Source: Ancistrus triradiatus (lineage: Eukaryota; Chordata; Actinopteri; Siluriformes; Loricariidae). From it: a stretch of DNA of 64,000 bases. The notes beneath the pieces are model-generated. The model was not told where the DNA came from. It made no database searches and worked only from the letters and a program-made list of their open reading frames with translations. Below are positions 1 to 13,284 of this stretch, piece by piece (position 1 is the first letter of the stretch; each line of letters opens with the position of its first letter). The DNA lies in NCBI GenBank assembly GCA_025084515.1, contig JAJAGP010003206.1, positions 1-64,000 of the forward strand, read 5' to 3'. A program made the translations under genes and the position numbers.

Positions 1-3000
1 AGGGCACTGTTGGAACTTGAACCTGGGTCACCGCAGTGGTGCACTACCATGTTAGGCTACTGCATTTCCCGAGTCCCAGTAAGTGATAACAGAACTTCTC
101 ACCATGACAAATAGCTGATGAGGCAGAGACAATAAGGAAGCGTTGTTTTTTTGGCAAGTCGAGTACCTTGTAGTATTGCTTATACCATGGCCACTTACCA
201 AGGTGGAAAACGGAGGTTTGTATACGTTTACTCATGATTGAATAATTACTCATAACTTATTGATTATTAGAATCAACTTTGAACATATTTAAATATTTCT
301 GCGTTTCTCATTTTGGAATCTTTTGTTATTGTTGTTGTGGTAAAGAATGAAACCCACCTATGGGATCTACATTTTATTGCACAGGACATCTTGTCTGTTT
401 TTAGGATAATAGACAGTCATACAGTACGTGACAGTACATTATTTTTAAGTACTTTGTAAAGGCTGCCTTACCAGTCTGACACCAGTCTGTTCCCTCTGGC
501 CAAACATTGTTTCACAACTCAATACACTGACCTCCTATACTCTCGTTCTGCACAGCTGCTGTCTGTGTGCTTATATTCTTGCAGACGCTCAGCATTTCAT
601 CACACTCTTCATAATATACTGCAGGTCCTTTTCCATTTATCTATTTTTTCTCCATATTCTCCCCTGACCAGCGGTTCAGGCAAAACATGCTTAAACATGC
701 ATAACGGCACTGTAATCAATAATGCAGCTGCATTATTTGGGCTTCCCTGCATTTCCTGCACATGAGGATAAATGGGTGTTTGCTTTAATAGGTCCCTCTG
801 TTCCAGATATACATTGATGAGTCAATAGAATGTGTGGGACTGCCTGCGGAAATTCACTCAGAATCAATTGCAGTTGTAATGCCAGATGGGTCAAAATCAC
901 CTAAAGACAATGAAGTTGTCAGGACTGTTTGAAAGCTAGTACCAGGGGACGCAGAGCTTGTGTTAAATCCTACCTGTTTTAATTAGAGAGACATGCTTTG
1001 GTAAACACAGCTGTAGGCTTGTTTAGTGCTAGCGCAGCCTGTGAAAAGCCAGCTGTGGGACAGGCATCCCTGTCAGCGGCGCAATCCTCCCCTGAAGAGA
1101 GCTAATCAGTCCTTCTCTCTCGGGAACAGTCGGACTGCAAAGGGGTTTATTTTACCCGTTACATTAGCCATCAAGCCCTGACTTTGTTTTACCTTATATT
1201 AGATGATGTGTAAGCAATTAGCTTTTCATAGTTGACAAAACAAAGATCTATGGTAGTGGACCACTCTGTATTGCTGTGCAGTTTTCAGCAGGCCCTGGCA
1301 TAACCTTGGAACATGGTCTTTATTAAGTCCACCCCATACCAATGGCACAGTAACAATACACTGGATGTTCCCAATACATTAAATAAGCTACAGCCACAGG
1401 TCCAAATCTCTCAATGTCTCACCCCTATCCTCCACCAGTCAGTGGGTTTGCCCATGCCAGAAGGTCCCTGTTGGCCTTGAGTGTCACCCAGCACTCAGCA
1501 GGACACAGAAGGACACTAGAAAGGACTGTAAATCCATAACCATCAAGGGAACAAGATAAAAATACTCTGCTGACAAGTCAATTAATCAGGTTTTCAAGGT
1601 GTCATAGTAGGATATGCTAGTAAAAAAAGTATACAGCAGTGTGTTTACAGAAGCATTATAAAAAGCATTATTCAGGTTATTGGCTGTAAATTTCTTGGTG
1701 AATACAGCATGGTAAATCATTTTAGTCCAAATGCCACGCACTTAAATAAGAGATTGAGGTACAGGACCAAAGCAGATGCAGGAATGTGCCTTATATAGTT
1801 AAAGACCATGTCTTCTAAGAGAGACATACCTTTGCCTGGGACACTAAGTGCACTGTGAAATCCCCATATGAATATCAGCCTTTCATTGTCCTCGCCCTGA
1901 GTGCTTATACCGCCACTCCATTAAATTGCAGATGAATATGTGTGACTCCTAAGTAATGCATTCAGCCAGAGTGTGTAAAGAAATCTGTGTGGGGAATCTG
2001 AGCTGTCAATCAGCCCTTGTAACTCACCGTTGTGTGGCCCGCTGTAGGAGGTGCTGTCAGGTCAGTGTGAACTTGTCAGGAGTGCCAGAGCAGCAACCAC
2101 AAAAGACAAATCAGGCTGTGTGCCGTCTTTACATGGCACTGACTCATTAAAGCTTACACGCCGAGATGATTTAGCTCTGATACAACAGTTTGTTCATTAA
2201 TGATTGGAATTGAATTAGTGTCTCCTACCATATGGGAGCATATGTGTTCAGGCTGAACGACGCTGCATTTCCATCAGGAGAACTGATTATCAGCTAAACA
2301 TCACAGCAGATGAAAGAGAGCTTGGCAGATTACTTCTGTTTGCCCTTGCAGTATGCGTTGTATGACTGGCTTCCTTTTAGGATGTCATCACATGTCTTCA
2401 CTCATCCAGCTGACTCATCAGGTTTTAAGTGTGTCATCAGTGAGCTCAGTGTAATATAGTTATATGCTCAATTGCTTAGAATCCTGCTCTTGTCGCAGTC
2501 GTCTGATATGAGTCAATATTACTAGCTAGCACTGCAAACTGAATGTTTTATAACTGATCGGATGCTCTTTCTGCTGACGTTGAGCATGGACCCTAAGGAA
2601 CTAGGGAAAGTCTTGAGGGCCTCCATTACTACACATGATCGATGATCTCCCTGACAGAACACACAGGCAAAACTTCTTTGCCCTTCCACAATGTATTGCG
2701 GTATTGATTTCTGGGCAGGCACTTGATGAAGGGCTTCTCTTTTGATAAAAACTCTCACTCATGGCCCAGAGTATAAGTTGCGGTGATGTACAGCCCACTG
2801 TGTGGAGACAACATTTTGCTGCCAATGTCTTAACCATGTCAACTTGGATATATCTAGTCCTATAGATGTCACTTATTTAATTTTTTCCCCCATTTTAACA
2901 CTTACATTTTATACATTTTATACTTTGCTTTCTAATTCCATCCATTATGTTGTTTTGTATGAGGCAAATATTTCTTTCTGTCTTCAACATTACTGGCGTA

Positions 3001-5113
3001 CAGGCAGTTATGGTGCAGAGATGTTCATTGAGATGGTTTATTTTAATAACTATTGATAGGCTATAGAAGTACAATGGTGTTATCCAAACACTGAGAAGAG
3101 TTCTTATACACATTGGTGATATTGCAGAAGGCTCTTGTTTTTACAGAATCCTGCATTCGTCCTGCAGTTTAGCCATCGCCACCATAGTGTGACTTGCCTC
3201 AGGAAAAATCAACAGCAGTTGTGTTGTTAACTTCTGCACTTTACCCCAGAGCTGAGAATCTCATTTATGGCTTGTCACTATGCTTATGTCTTTTGGACTG
3301 CTTAGTGCTACAAAAGCCTTAGATGTGCACGCCCCTGTCTTGTCTTTCAGTGGGCAGTTAACTGTTCATGAAAACAATTCACCTCTCCATATTAAATGTG
3401 CATTGGAGATGACACAGATCACACTCAATTAATACATCGCTTCATAGCCAGGTTCCTAACTAACAGGAATTCAGTTTATGTGTTTTACACCAGGCTGTGT
3501 TAAGCTCGGAGCAAATTATAACTCAACATTTGCATTCCAGATTTTGTGAAGCCCCACACTGCAGCAGATTTTCAACTAATGCAGAAAGCAGACAGTGTTG
3601 TTTAATTAGATTCTGTGCCTATTCACAGGCGAGAGAGCATAAATTCCACACACCCGAAGAGAAGAACCGTAGGAAGCCATCCTTTTTGAGAAGGCACTCA
3701 GAAAGGTTTTAACACAAATAAACGTAAGAAGGCTCTTATGTTAAGTTGATTTAGCATTTCAACAGCAGCATATTGGACTGAGCGTTTTACTACATCATGT
3801 GAAATTCCTATTCTGTCTTTCACCTGTTAAAATTGTATTTAACTGCTTTTATTAGAGATCATAGGCAATACAGAAAACAAGGATCAAAATAACCACTAGT
3901 GTGATTACTTATTTCTGTTGAACCTACCGCATTATATATAATGGAACAGCACATACAGTATACTCAGGTGAAAACTGCTCAATATTTGCCTGTGAAGGCA
4001 ATTTACGTTTTTACAGTGGCATATTTCTTCCGTCTTATCAAAGCGCTTGGCAAAATTGTTTGAACTGCACTTTGAAGCTGTCAAATCCCTGCTGTCAAGC
4101 ATATTGTGATGGACCACTAGTTCCATCTGGCTCAGATGTGTTGAATCAGAAGAAATTTTCTCCAACTCTGTTTGATTACGTTCCTTTATTAAGTACAGAT
4201 TTCATTGTTTCTCTTGCCAATATGTTCCTTTCCTGCATCATCAGGCAGTCTGGTTTTATGCCAAGGCAATAAAGCTATAAATGAAACTGCTCTTGCATAT
4301 CTTGAAATAAACTGAATAATTTGATTTGACATCATTTGATTTATGATGAACCGCATAACTTTATACAAGATCATTTTGCTGCTCTAATGGGTGATTAATT
4401 CAGGGTCTCCTTTACAGTCTTTACCTAATTTGTTTCACAGTTTTCAGCCTGAACAGCATTTTGCTGCTGCAGCAAATGCTTAAAGGACCATTTATGTACA
4501 AGCTGTGATGAGGAGTCCTTTAGTCCTTTGTGTCCTTTAGCCATCCTGCGGGAGATATTCAGGGCTCAGACTCCTCCAGAGTTCATCCTAATTGTCTGCT
4601 TCTTACGTGAACACATTCTGGTGTGAGTCGAAGAGTGGGAGGAGGTTGGGAGGGTCAGTAATAAGTCAGACTTTGATTCCTCTGTTTTCCCATGTGGCTG
4701 AGAGAGTGGCCTGGAGAGGTACCTATTTGATCCTTGCTCCAAAGGCACCACCCTGACAGCAGGAGACCAAACAACAGAACAGCATAATGCAGGCTGTGGA
4801 CTTCTTATAAGAACACCTTAATTAAGTTTGGTAGAAGGAAGGGACCAAAAAATGCTTATTGCATAAATTCATTAAAACTCACTAATCCCTAACTATATAT
4901 TCTGTTTTCTTTCCAAGCTGTTCTTCTGTAACCAGCTCCAGCCCTCACACCTATACTCCACCATATCAGAAGACATTACTCCCCCTCCACTCCTCCTGTT
5001 AACTAAGCATGCCATGCCACTAAAACAGTTACCTGCTAGATGATATTATTATATTCTATATTTGGTTTGTAATTTTCGGTTTTATTATAAAGTTTTTAAT
5101 AAAAAAATTAAAA
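1..5113. other. Non-genic AT-rich DNA, no gene seen
   Basis: I see no exon-like ORF with recognisable protein similarity on either strand, no tRNA, and no complete transposon. Short ORFs here (up to about 84 codons) look like chance. Around 1020-1150 and 2160-2330 the sequence is homeobox-site-like and compositionally even, as conserved non-coding DNA often is, but nothing in a single sequence can prove that. Confidence 0.6.
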
Positions 5114-5557
5114 TAGGCAGAATATATAAGGTATTATATGCATTTATGGAGTTGTATTGTACAGGTGTTCCCTGATTTACGAATGGGATGGTCCGACAAA
5201 TCCATTATAAGTTAAAAGTAACATGAACTGAGGAGTTTATCAAGTGTAGAGCGTCTATACTTTATTGTAGCGGAGATATGGAAAGAATACCATGATAAGT
5301 AATGATAAGTAAGTTAATGTTTAAAACACTTACATTAACCTACAGTTGGCCATAATAATGAACACAAAGCTTTTTTATAATAAAGTGTTGAAAAATCTCA
5401 TGTAATTTAGTGAGTAATGGATTGAAAGGGAAAAGTACAAAAGACTTACTTTTTTGATGAACTCAGGGTGCTGGCTTAGCTGCTAATCTAACTGCAGCCT
5501 GTTTTCTGGAGCATTCAGTTCCTGTTTTGCTTTAAGTTGGCTCTTATAAACTAAATT
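5114..5557 (-). repeat. Repeat X, left part (split by LINE)
   Basis: This stretch is the reverse complement of roughly 32150-32610. Both contain the end-like string TGTACAGGTGTTCCCTGATT (here) or its complement, followed by the same unique-looking body. The copy continues beyond the LINE at 8213. X is bounded at 31880-32720 by pogo/Tigger-like ends. Confidence 0.75.
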
Positions 5558-5567
5558 TTTAGGACCC
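5558..5567. repeat. Target-site duplication of LINE, left copy
   Basis: The 10 bases TTTAGGACCC occur here and again at 8213-8222. The uninterrupted form (complement) is present in the X copy near 32163-32172, so this is a true target duplication. Confidence 0.85.
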
Positions 5568-5612
5568 TTCTTCTTTTTCCTCTTCTTCTTCTTCTTTCGG
5601 CTTCTCCCTTTA

Positions 5613-8210
5613 TCAGGGGTCACCACAGCGAGTTAAACGTTTCCACCGCACCCTGTCTTCCACATCCTCTACTCTCACCCAAACTCCCTGCATATCTTCA
5701 TTTACCACAACCATATACTTCCTCTTTGGTCTTCCTCTCCATCTCCTTGCATGGCAGCTCCATCTCCCAAACATCCTCCTACCAATATATCCACTATCCC
5801 TCCTCTGCACATGTCCAACCATCTCAGTCTTCCCTCTCAAATTTTGTCTCCCAATTTCCAACCTGTGCTGTCCCTCTGATGATACCCATTCCTAATCCTG
5901 TCCACCCTAGGACACTCATAAAGAGAACCTCAACATCTTAAGTTCTGCCACCTCCAGCTCTGCTTCCTGTCTCTTTGTTAGTGCCACCGTATCTAACCCA
6001 TACAACAAGGCTGCGTCTCACTACTCTCTTAATAAACTTTCCTGCGACCCTTTTGTCACACAGCACTCCTGACACTCTTCTCCACCCACTCCATCCTGCC
6101 TTTACTCTCTTCTTTACCTCCGTTCCACACTCCCCATTTCTTTGGGACAGTTGATCCCAAGTCGTACCTGAACTCCTAGAACCTTTGTGACCACTGAACC
6201 CTGTAGCCTGACTGTTCCCACCTTGCCTCCCTTTCATTTTACACACATGTATTCATTTACATTTAACATTACATTTACAGCATTTAGCAGACGCCCTTAT
6301 CCAGAGCGACTTACAATTGATTTACAGTCTTTACAATCCAAGCAATTGTGGGTTAAGGGTCTTGGCTCAAGGACCCAACAGTGGCAGCTTGGCAGAGGTG
6401 GGATTTGAACCCTGGACCCTCCAGAGTCCAGTACCTTAACCGCTAGGCCACCACAGTTCCCTGTCTTACTACAGTTGACTTTCATTCCTCTCCTTTCCAG
6501 ATTATACCTCCACCTCTCCAGCTCTTCTATTCTCTTTACCTGTTTCCTGTTCTCACTACAGATCACAATGTCGTCTGCAAACAATCATAGTCCACGGCGA
6601 TCCCCCTGTCTGACCTCATCTGTTAGTCTGTCCATCACCAGAACAAATAAGAGAAGGGACTCAGGGCCGATCCTTGATTGCAGTCCCACCCCTACCTTGA
6701 AGATATCTGTCAACTCTTCACAGCACATCTCGCCGCTGTGACGCTGTTCTCCAATACATGTCCTGCACTAATCTAAACATACTTTTCAGGCACTCGAGAC
6801 TTCCTCATTACCACCACCACAGTTCCTCCCTTGCAACCCTGTCATAAGCTTTCTCTTAATCCACAAAGACGCAGTGTAGCTCTTCTTTCTGACCATCTCT
6901 ATACTTCTCCATCAGCAGTCTCAAAAGCAAAAATCGCATCCATGGTGCTCTTCTTCCTTGGCATTGAAACCATACTGTTGTTCACACACTGTCACCTCCT
7001 GTCTGAGCCTAGCCTTCCACAACTCTCTCCCAAATCCTTTATTGTGTGGCTCATCAACTTTATGCCCCTGTAAGAGCCACAACTCTGTACATCACCCTTT
7101 TGCTTAAAATCGGTACAAGTAAACTTTTCCTCCATTCCTCTGGCATACCTCTCATTCAAACCAGAAACTCCATTGAAAATCAATCTAGTCAAAAACACAC
7201 CACTCCCAGCTCTCCTAGACTGTTCCATACCTCAACCGGTATGTCCCATCATGTCTCACTTCGTCCTTGCTAATCTTTGGCTACATCCTGTTCCACAATT
7301 TCTATGCCATCCAAACCTTCTTTCCCTTTCATTTTCTAAATTCATCAACTACTCAAAATAATCACCTTCCATCTTCCCTCACCCTTCTCCTCATCTGACA
7401 GTAAACATTTCCATTTCTATCCTTGATCAACCTTGATCACCCTGACATGCTGTACATCCTTTCCAGCTCTATCTCTCTGTCTCGCCAGCAGATACAACTC
7501 CTCTCCTTCCCTACTGTCTAACCTTTCATATAACTCATCGTAGGCCTTCTGCTTGGCCTTTGTTACCTCCCTCTTTGCCTTGTGCTGCATCTCCTTGTAC
7601 TCCTGCCTACTCTCTTTAGTCCCTGTCCCATTTATTCTTCGCTGATCTCTTTCTCTGAATAACCTCCTGCACCTCGTTCCACCACCAGGTTTCCTTTTCA
7701 TCCTTTGCCTGTCCAGAAGACACACCCAGTCCCTTTCTACCTGTGTGTCTAATTACTGTTGCTGCTACTACCCAGTCATCTGGGAGCTCTTTCCTATCAC
7801 CCAAAGCCTTTCTCAGCTCCTCTCTGAACTCCTTACAACATTCGTCCTTTCTCAACTTCCACCAGAGCCATCCTGCACACCACCATCCGATGCTGCCTAG
7901 CTACACTGTCCCCTGCCACTACCTTACAATCATCTCTTTTAAGCAACCTCTTCTACATAGAATGTAGTCTACCTGTGTGCTCCTTCTTCCACTCTTATAA
8001 GTCACCCTATGCTCCTCCTTCTTTTGGAAATATGTGTTAACCACAGCCATTTCCATCCTCTTTGCAAAATCCACCACCATCTGTCCTTGTAGGTTCCTAT
8101 CCTTAACACCAAACCTGCCCATCACTTCCTCATCTCCTTTATTACCTTCACCAACATGACCATTGAAATCTGCACCAATCACTAGTCTCTCCTCCCTGGG
8201 AATGCTCTCA
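5613..8210 (-). pseudogene. Degraded LINE ORF (endonuclease-RT)
   Basis: Five or more reading-frame pieces on the minus strand form one ancestral polyprotein. From the 5' side: an endonuclease piece (about 8210-7919) with GADFNGHVG and TQVDYILCRR; a linker (7855-7417) with DDWV and VSSGQ segments; the RT fingers (7228-6992) with GDVQSCGSYRGIKLMSHT; the RT palm (6584-6460) with the catalytic FADDIVICSE; and the C-terminal region (6246-5613) with GHVQRRDSGYIGRRM and the ending RWKRLTRCGDP. The segment around 6992-6600 is eroded. The product would nick target DNA and reverse-transcribe its own RNA. This copy cannot, because of multiple frameshifts and the SINE insertion. Confidence 0.85.
6249..6460 (-). 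mobile_element. tRNA-derived SINE (family S1), in the LINE
   Basis: The minus strand gives a tRNA-like head, then a core with AAGTCGCTCTGGATAAGGGC, then an (AAATGT)-type tail. Here it reads backwards, from TTTACATTT to the tRNA-like end near ACCACAG. LINE protein similarity resumes on both sides, so the SINE landed in the LINE. The core resembles the V-SINE type of fishes (inference). Confidence 0.85.
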
Positions 8211-8212
8211 AC

Positions 8213-8362
8213 TTTAGGACCCATGGAGACTTATTTGCACAAAATTTGCACTTATGAATACAGTACTGTAGATGTAAAAAATAAAGAAAAACACGAAAAA
8301 ATATCAGAAATCTTCTTTGGAGGCTATTGTGAACCTGTATCACTGTGTACTGAATCGTGACT
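8213..8362 (-). repeat. Repeat X, right part (split by LINE)
   Basis: It starts with the duplicated TTTAGGACCC and continues as the reverse complement of about 32030-32172, with ATGGAGACTTATTTG and later GAACCTGTATCACTGTG. Together with 5114-5557 it forms one X copy interrupted by the LINE. Confidence 0.75.
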
Positions 8363-8493
8363 CATGTATTTGAATCAATTTAACCTTTTTTATTTTAATA
8401 CTAATCATTGAGTAATCATTACATAAGATTAAGATAATTTAATTCTTACATACAACTGCTAGGCTGCTCAAGGAGGTTGGTTCCCTTTTTGAG

Positions 8494-8700
8494 TTTACAT
8501 TTACATTTACATTTACAGCATTTAGCAGGCGCCCTTATCCAGAGCGACTTACAATTGGTACAGTCTTACAATCCAAGCAATTGTGGGTTAAGGGCCTTGC
8601 TCAAGGACCCAACAGTGGCAGCTTGGCAGAGGTGGGATTTGAACCCTGGACCTTTTGGTCCATAGTCCAGTGCCTTACCCGCTAGGCTACCACAGTCCCC
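8494..8700 (-). mobile_element. tRNA-derived SINE (family S1)
   Basis: The copy reads backwards, starting with three TTACAT tail repeats, then GCATTTAGCAGGCGCCCTTA, and ending in a tRNA-like head with the complement of a B-box (GGATTTGAACCCTGGA at 8635). It closely matches the copies at 6249, 24034 and 43456. Confidence 0.85.
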
Positions 8701-8717
8701 AGAGTTTGGGTACATTT

Positions 8718-8855
8718 AGGGAGTTGTCCTTCATACTGTCACCCTAGATTTGATTAGGTGGGGCTGTGGGCTTAGATGTTTGTAAAGCTGCTTTGAGACA
8801 ATGTTCTATTGTAAAAAGCACTGTAAAAATAAACCTTTGATTTTTGACTTGATGG
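8718..8855 (+). repeat. Repeat Z (LINE/SINE 3'-end-like)
   Basis: It contains GTAAAGCTGCTTTGAGACAA and TTGTAAAAAGCACTGTA followed by an AATAAA-like tail, as in a very common fish retroposon 3' end. Related copies are at 53371-53517 and, inverted, at 49320-49780. Confidence 0.6.
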
Positions 8856-9204
8856 TACTCTCCTTCAAATCTAGGGCTGAGGCAATGCCAATTTAACATT
8901 ATCCCATGCAAAGCTTAAGGCAGTTAATGAACATAGTATTGAATAAAATGTTGTGCACACATTTATGTATTTATCTTTTTATGCATTTTATTATGGTATG
9001 TCACACAGTACATTAAACATAGTAGCAGATTTTAAGTGTCCAAATGGCTTAATCAATAATGTATTGATATAATGCCATGCAATGCTGGCTCTTAGACCTG
9101 CTTTTTGCATACATTTTAGTCAATCAGAAGAGTCTGAGGCTATGTACACTCACCAGTCATGTCATGGGGTACATCTTGCAGAACTGCCTTAATTCTACGT
9201 GGCA
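8856..9204. other. No feature seen
   Basis: AT-rich DNA without recognisable coding or repeat structure. Confidence 0.5.
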
Positions 9205-9850
9205 TACAACCAAATCAGAAAATGCTGGGACAGTATGGGGAAAGTGCAGTATTCCTTACATTTACATTTACTTAACACATTTAAAAAATAAGTTTCGACT
9301 GGGAAAATTTAGGACTAGTAATGAGGTGAAAAATAAAATAAAGATGTGATTTCAAACAAGTGATTATAATCTTGATTTGGTACAAAAGCAATATCCACAG
9401 ATGGGCAGAGGATCTCCAGTTTGTCAACAAATGCATTGAGAAAATTACTGAAAATTTTAAAAACAATGTGTGCATTACAAGGGATTACTTTCTCAAGCCT
9501 TTATCAAGCACTACAATAAGGAGTTGCATTAACTAATGCCACTTAGAACGTTACAGTTCACACAAGAAGCCTTATGGCAACTATGTCCAGAGGTGGCACC
9601 GACTTGTCTGGGCTTGGAGGCATCTGGGATGGACCATCACACAGTGAAAACATGTATTGTTTTGAAGAACATCGTATTTTAAACATTTCAATAATTTCCC
9701 CATTCATTTTATGACAACTGGAGATCATCTGCCCACATTTGCTCCTCAGAGATCACATAATTATTTACTTTTTTTTTTTTTTACCTCATTACTAGCCCTA
9801 AATTGCCCATGTACCAAACTTTTTTGGAATGTGTTGCAGGCCTGAAATAC
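9205..9850 (-). mobile_element. Tc1-like remnant, family F2
   Basis: The left end TACAACCAAATCAGAAAATG with CTGGGACAGTATGG matches the family whose copy lies at 29525. It ends with a CAAACTTTTTTGGAATGTG block and TTGCAGGCCTGAAAT. The interior carries inverted duplicates (GATCTCCAGTTTGTCAACAA near 9411 against GACAACTGGAGATCATCTGC near 9712), so it is a rearranged copy without usable transposase. Confidence 0.65.
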
Positions 9851-10841
9851 AGAATTTTCTATATTTCTGCATAAATATGACCTAAAACATAATCAGAGTT
9901 TTCACACAGATGCAGCAAAAAAGGCCCAAACCATGTTTCACAGATGGGATAAGGTTCTTATGCTGGAATGCAGTGTTTTCCTTTCTACAAACATAACACT
10001 TCTTTTAAACCAAAAAGTTCCATTTTGGTCTCATCCATCCACAAACCTCTTCCAATAGCCTTCTGGCTTGTTATCTTTAGCAAACTGCAGACGAGCAGCA
10101 ATGTTCTTTTTGGAGACCAGTGGTTTTCTCCTTGCAACCCTGCCATGCACACCATTGATGTTCAGTGTTCTTCTGATGGTGATCTCATGAACATTAACAT
10201 TAGCCATTGCGAGAGAGGCTTTCAGTAGCTTAGAAGTTACACTGGGGAACTTTGTGACCTCGAAAAACTACTGTATTACATGCCTTGCTCTTGGAGTGAT
10301 CTCTGTTGGTCGACCACTCCTGGGGAGGATAATAATGGTCTTGAATTTCCTCTATTTGTACACAATCTGTCTGACTGTGGATTGGTGGAGTCCAAACTCT
10401 TTAGTTTTGTAACCTTTTCCAGCCCCATCAACGTCTCTTTTTCTAAGGTCCTCAGAAATCTCCTTTGTTCATGCCATGATACACTTCCACAAACATGTGT
10501 TGTGAAGAGCAGACTTTGATAGATCCCTGTTCTTTAAATAAAACAGGTGCCCACTCACACCTGATTGTCATCCCATTGATTGAAAACACACCTGACTCTA
10601 ATTTTACCGTCAAATTAACTGCTAATAGAGGTTCACATACTTTTGCCACTCACAAATATGTAATATTGGATCATTTTCCTCAATAAATAAATGCCAAGTA
10701 CAATATTTTTGTCTCATTTGTTTAACTGGGTTCTCTTTATTTACTTTTAGGACTTGTGTGAAAATCTGATGGTGTTTTAGGTCATATTTCTACAGAAATA
10801 TAGAAAATACTAAAGGGTTCACAAACTTTCAAGCACCACTG
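9851..10841 (-). mobile_element. Tc1-like remnant, family F1 copy a
   Basis: The right terminal repeat ends AAGCACCACTG followed by TA. The interior is antisense transposase, starting near 10475 and running leftwards. The left terminal piece (9851-9908) is joined directly to mid-transposase sequence, so about a third of the element is deleted. The minus-strand protein wording matches copies d and f. The copy is inactive. F2 abuts on the left. Confidence 0.85.
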
Positions 10842-13284
10842 TATGTGATCTCTGTATTAATGAGCAGTTGAACTACAGTGAATGTGGAAACTGATTGACC
10901 CCACCAAATCAGTTTTCGTTTCTCTGTTATAATACTAAAATTAAAATACTGTTATATGACCACCCTGCTTAATAGTAAATGCTTGACATTTCCTCTAAAA
11001 GCAAAGTTTCATTCTTGGTTCAGTGGAACTCCTAGAGGATTTTTTTTCCTGATGTAATATGTTGCAGTAACACATTTTGAAAAGCCGTTCTTCGAGGGCA
11101 TGGTGTAGCTTGAAATAAAATGCACTGCTCCATTGGTTTGTAGTCTTTAGAAAGCTGAGACAAGGACATATAATACATAATACACTTGTACATAGGGAAT
11201 TTAGTGCAGTGTGTGAAATAAAAAATGTCTGAACCATAACAACTGAAATGACACCACAAGAAAGAGGTTACTCAGTAAATATGTCAAAATCAGTGGCGAC
11301 ACCAAGGCACTATATAAAATTTGGTTTCTTTTAACTGGAACAAAGTTGGCCATACAATAAAACAGCCCCTTGCTATTTCTCCTACTCTACCAAACTTTGT
11401 AATTGGCACTTTGGTAGCTAACTTTAACATTATCCAATAAACCCACCTTTATCAAGTCAGACAGCCAGTCTGATTGTATAACTCCATGTTGGACTACCAC
11501 ACATTCCCATGATGTGACAAGCTGACTTGTTGCTCTGCAATATGATCCTGTCTATGGCCAGTACTTTTCTGTGGAGATTACATAATTGTATGGTTGAATT
11601 TATGCACCTGTTTGCAATGGCTATGGATACATTTTTAGGATGCTTATAGTGTCTGTCGGTGGAACAATACAAAATAATTGATTTCTTTTTTATTCTTTAT
11701 TATGTTTTGTTTAGTGAGACAAATGTGCTATGTGTTGTCTCCTGTCGGTGGCTGTTTAGACTGAATACTAGTGACTGAATTCTAGAGGTTCTTGGCTAAG
11801 TTGAGGGCAAAAATAATGACACATTTATGCGAGACCGCCATTTGCTCTGTAATGGTTAGGCAGATAAAATTGTTTAGGAGGAGAGAGGATATTGTAAGTC
11901 ATTTGCCTGCCGTATTAATTAATCATTTGTGTCAAGCTCAGGCTGCAATGAGGAGGATGTCTGTGGAAATGCGTACTCAGCTCTGTGGGAGTCTGATTGC
12001 AGCTCATCGTTGAATGCCTTCATTTATTGGGATGATTGGGTGCTGTACTGAATCTTGTGTGACTTTCTGCAATAATCAGGCAAAGCGTTATGGATTCATG
12101 CACACTCTCAGTCCGTGATAGTGCTAGCACACTGGAACACCTGAAAACGCTGTGTCGAATGCCACACTTGGCCTGTCTTTAGTGGTGTATGTTAAAATTC
12201 AGCAAGGTCTAGCCATAAACATCATTCACATCAGAAATTCACCCTGTGTATAACTATAACTATAACTATAAACGATTATAGACTGTCCTATCAGTGCCTA
12301 ATGGAAGATCTATGTGTAAATGTCATTGTTTCATAGACCCCAGCCATATTGCAAAATGCAATATGTTATTTATTGTAATAATTAATGAATTATTGTATAA
12401 AGAAAATAGCTTACTGCTTAAGATGTACATCAGTAAGAAAGGCTTATTGAGTTATTATTAGGCTGATACAGCAAGGTGTTTCTTTGTAATGAGAAGGCGA
12501 TTGCATTAACACACACAATACACTGATATTCCAGGGGCTCTGCCAACACCTTTAATGTGGATCTCACACATGCAGTTTCTAAATATTTACAGTGTGTCCA
12601 ACCCCCCAGAGAGATCACTTTCAAACAACAAAACACACGCCAATTTTCTAACATGAGAAAGGCTATTTTCGCTCTTTGAAGCATTTTCCAGGGTCTGAGT
12701 GCACACCGTCCTGTTAAGCCTGGCCCCAAAAATACACTGCCCCCAGTGTGCTGGCAGCACTGGAGCATATGCGGCACCACTGGCCTGCTGTGCTCACCCA
12801 CAGAGCTGTCGGCATTCGCATCATTGTCTTAAATGCAAAGTTAGCATGCTCGATGGGCAGCCATTTTTCCACCCATACACATAAACCCCACGCTCGCGTG
12901 TTATTGATGGAAAAAGAACTCAGCGCTAGCTCTTACTGGCTCAGCTCAGATGTGACTTTACTCCCACACAAAGGTCAGAGGCTGATTCAGTCTACTCTGT
13001 GGGGTCACTTATCTCAGCAGGAACGAAAGAAAACAACCAGTATGATTAGTGCATGAGAGCAGAGTAAGCACTCATGTGCACAGTTAATCAATATTATGCC
13101 ATCAAGTCATGTGTTAGAGTTGTGTCAATTAGTCATTTTAGTCATACATGACTTACAAATAACATTTTTAATAAATTGCCTTTTTTTTTTAAAGGAACCT
13201 TAATAAGAATACTAAACCTTTAGTGTCTCCACATTATGCACATTAAGGATAGTATACTGAATATATTATCAGAAACAACTTTCT
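10842..13284. other. Non-genic DNA, one conserved-looking block
   Basis: No gene was recognised. A short (ACTATA) repeat lies near 12249-12273. The block 11770-12020 has TAATTAATCATTTG and other homeodomain-type sites in an unusually repeat-free context and might be conserved non-coding DNA. The 123-codon minus ORF at 12430-12801 shows no domain I know. Confidence 0.5.

Larger units (their letters stand above)
5568..8212 (-). mobile_element. RTE-like LINE, 5'-truncated
   Basis: Non-LTR retrotransposon reading right to left. Its 3' end lies at the left with a purine-rich GAA-repeat tail (complement near 5572-5600); its 5' end near 8212 starts inside the endonuclease domain, so the copy is 5'-truncated. 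It is bounded by the 10-bp duplication TTTAGGACCC and sits inside repeat X. A SINE is inserted at 6249-6460. The domain order and wording of the protein resemble fish RTE-type elements (the group behind CFDP2-like annotations); the clade call is from memory. Frameshifts and stops make it inactive. Confidence 0.85.

Noticed and set aside
12430..12801. 123-codon minus ORF as a gene
   Set aside because: Translation shows no motif or ordered structure that I recognise, and no neighbouring exons.
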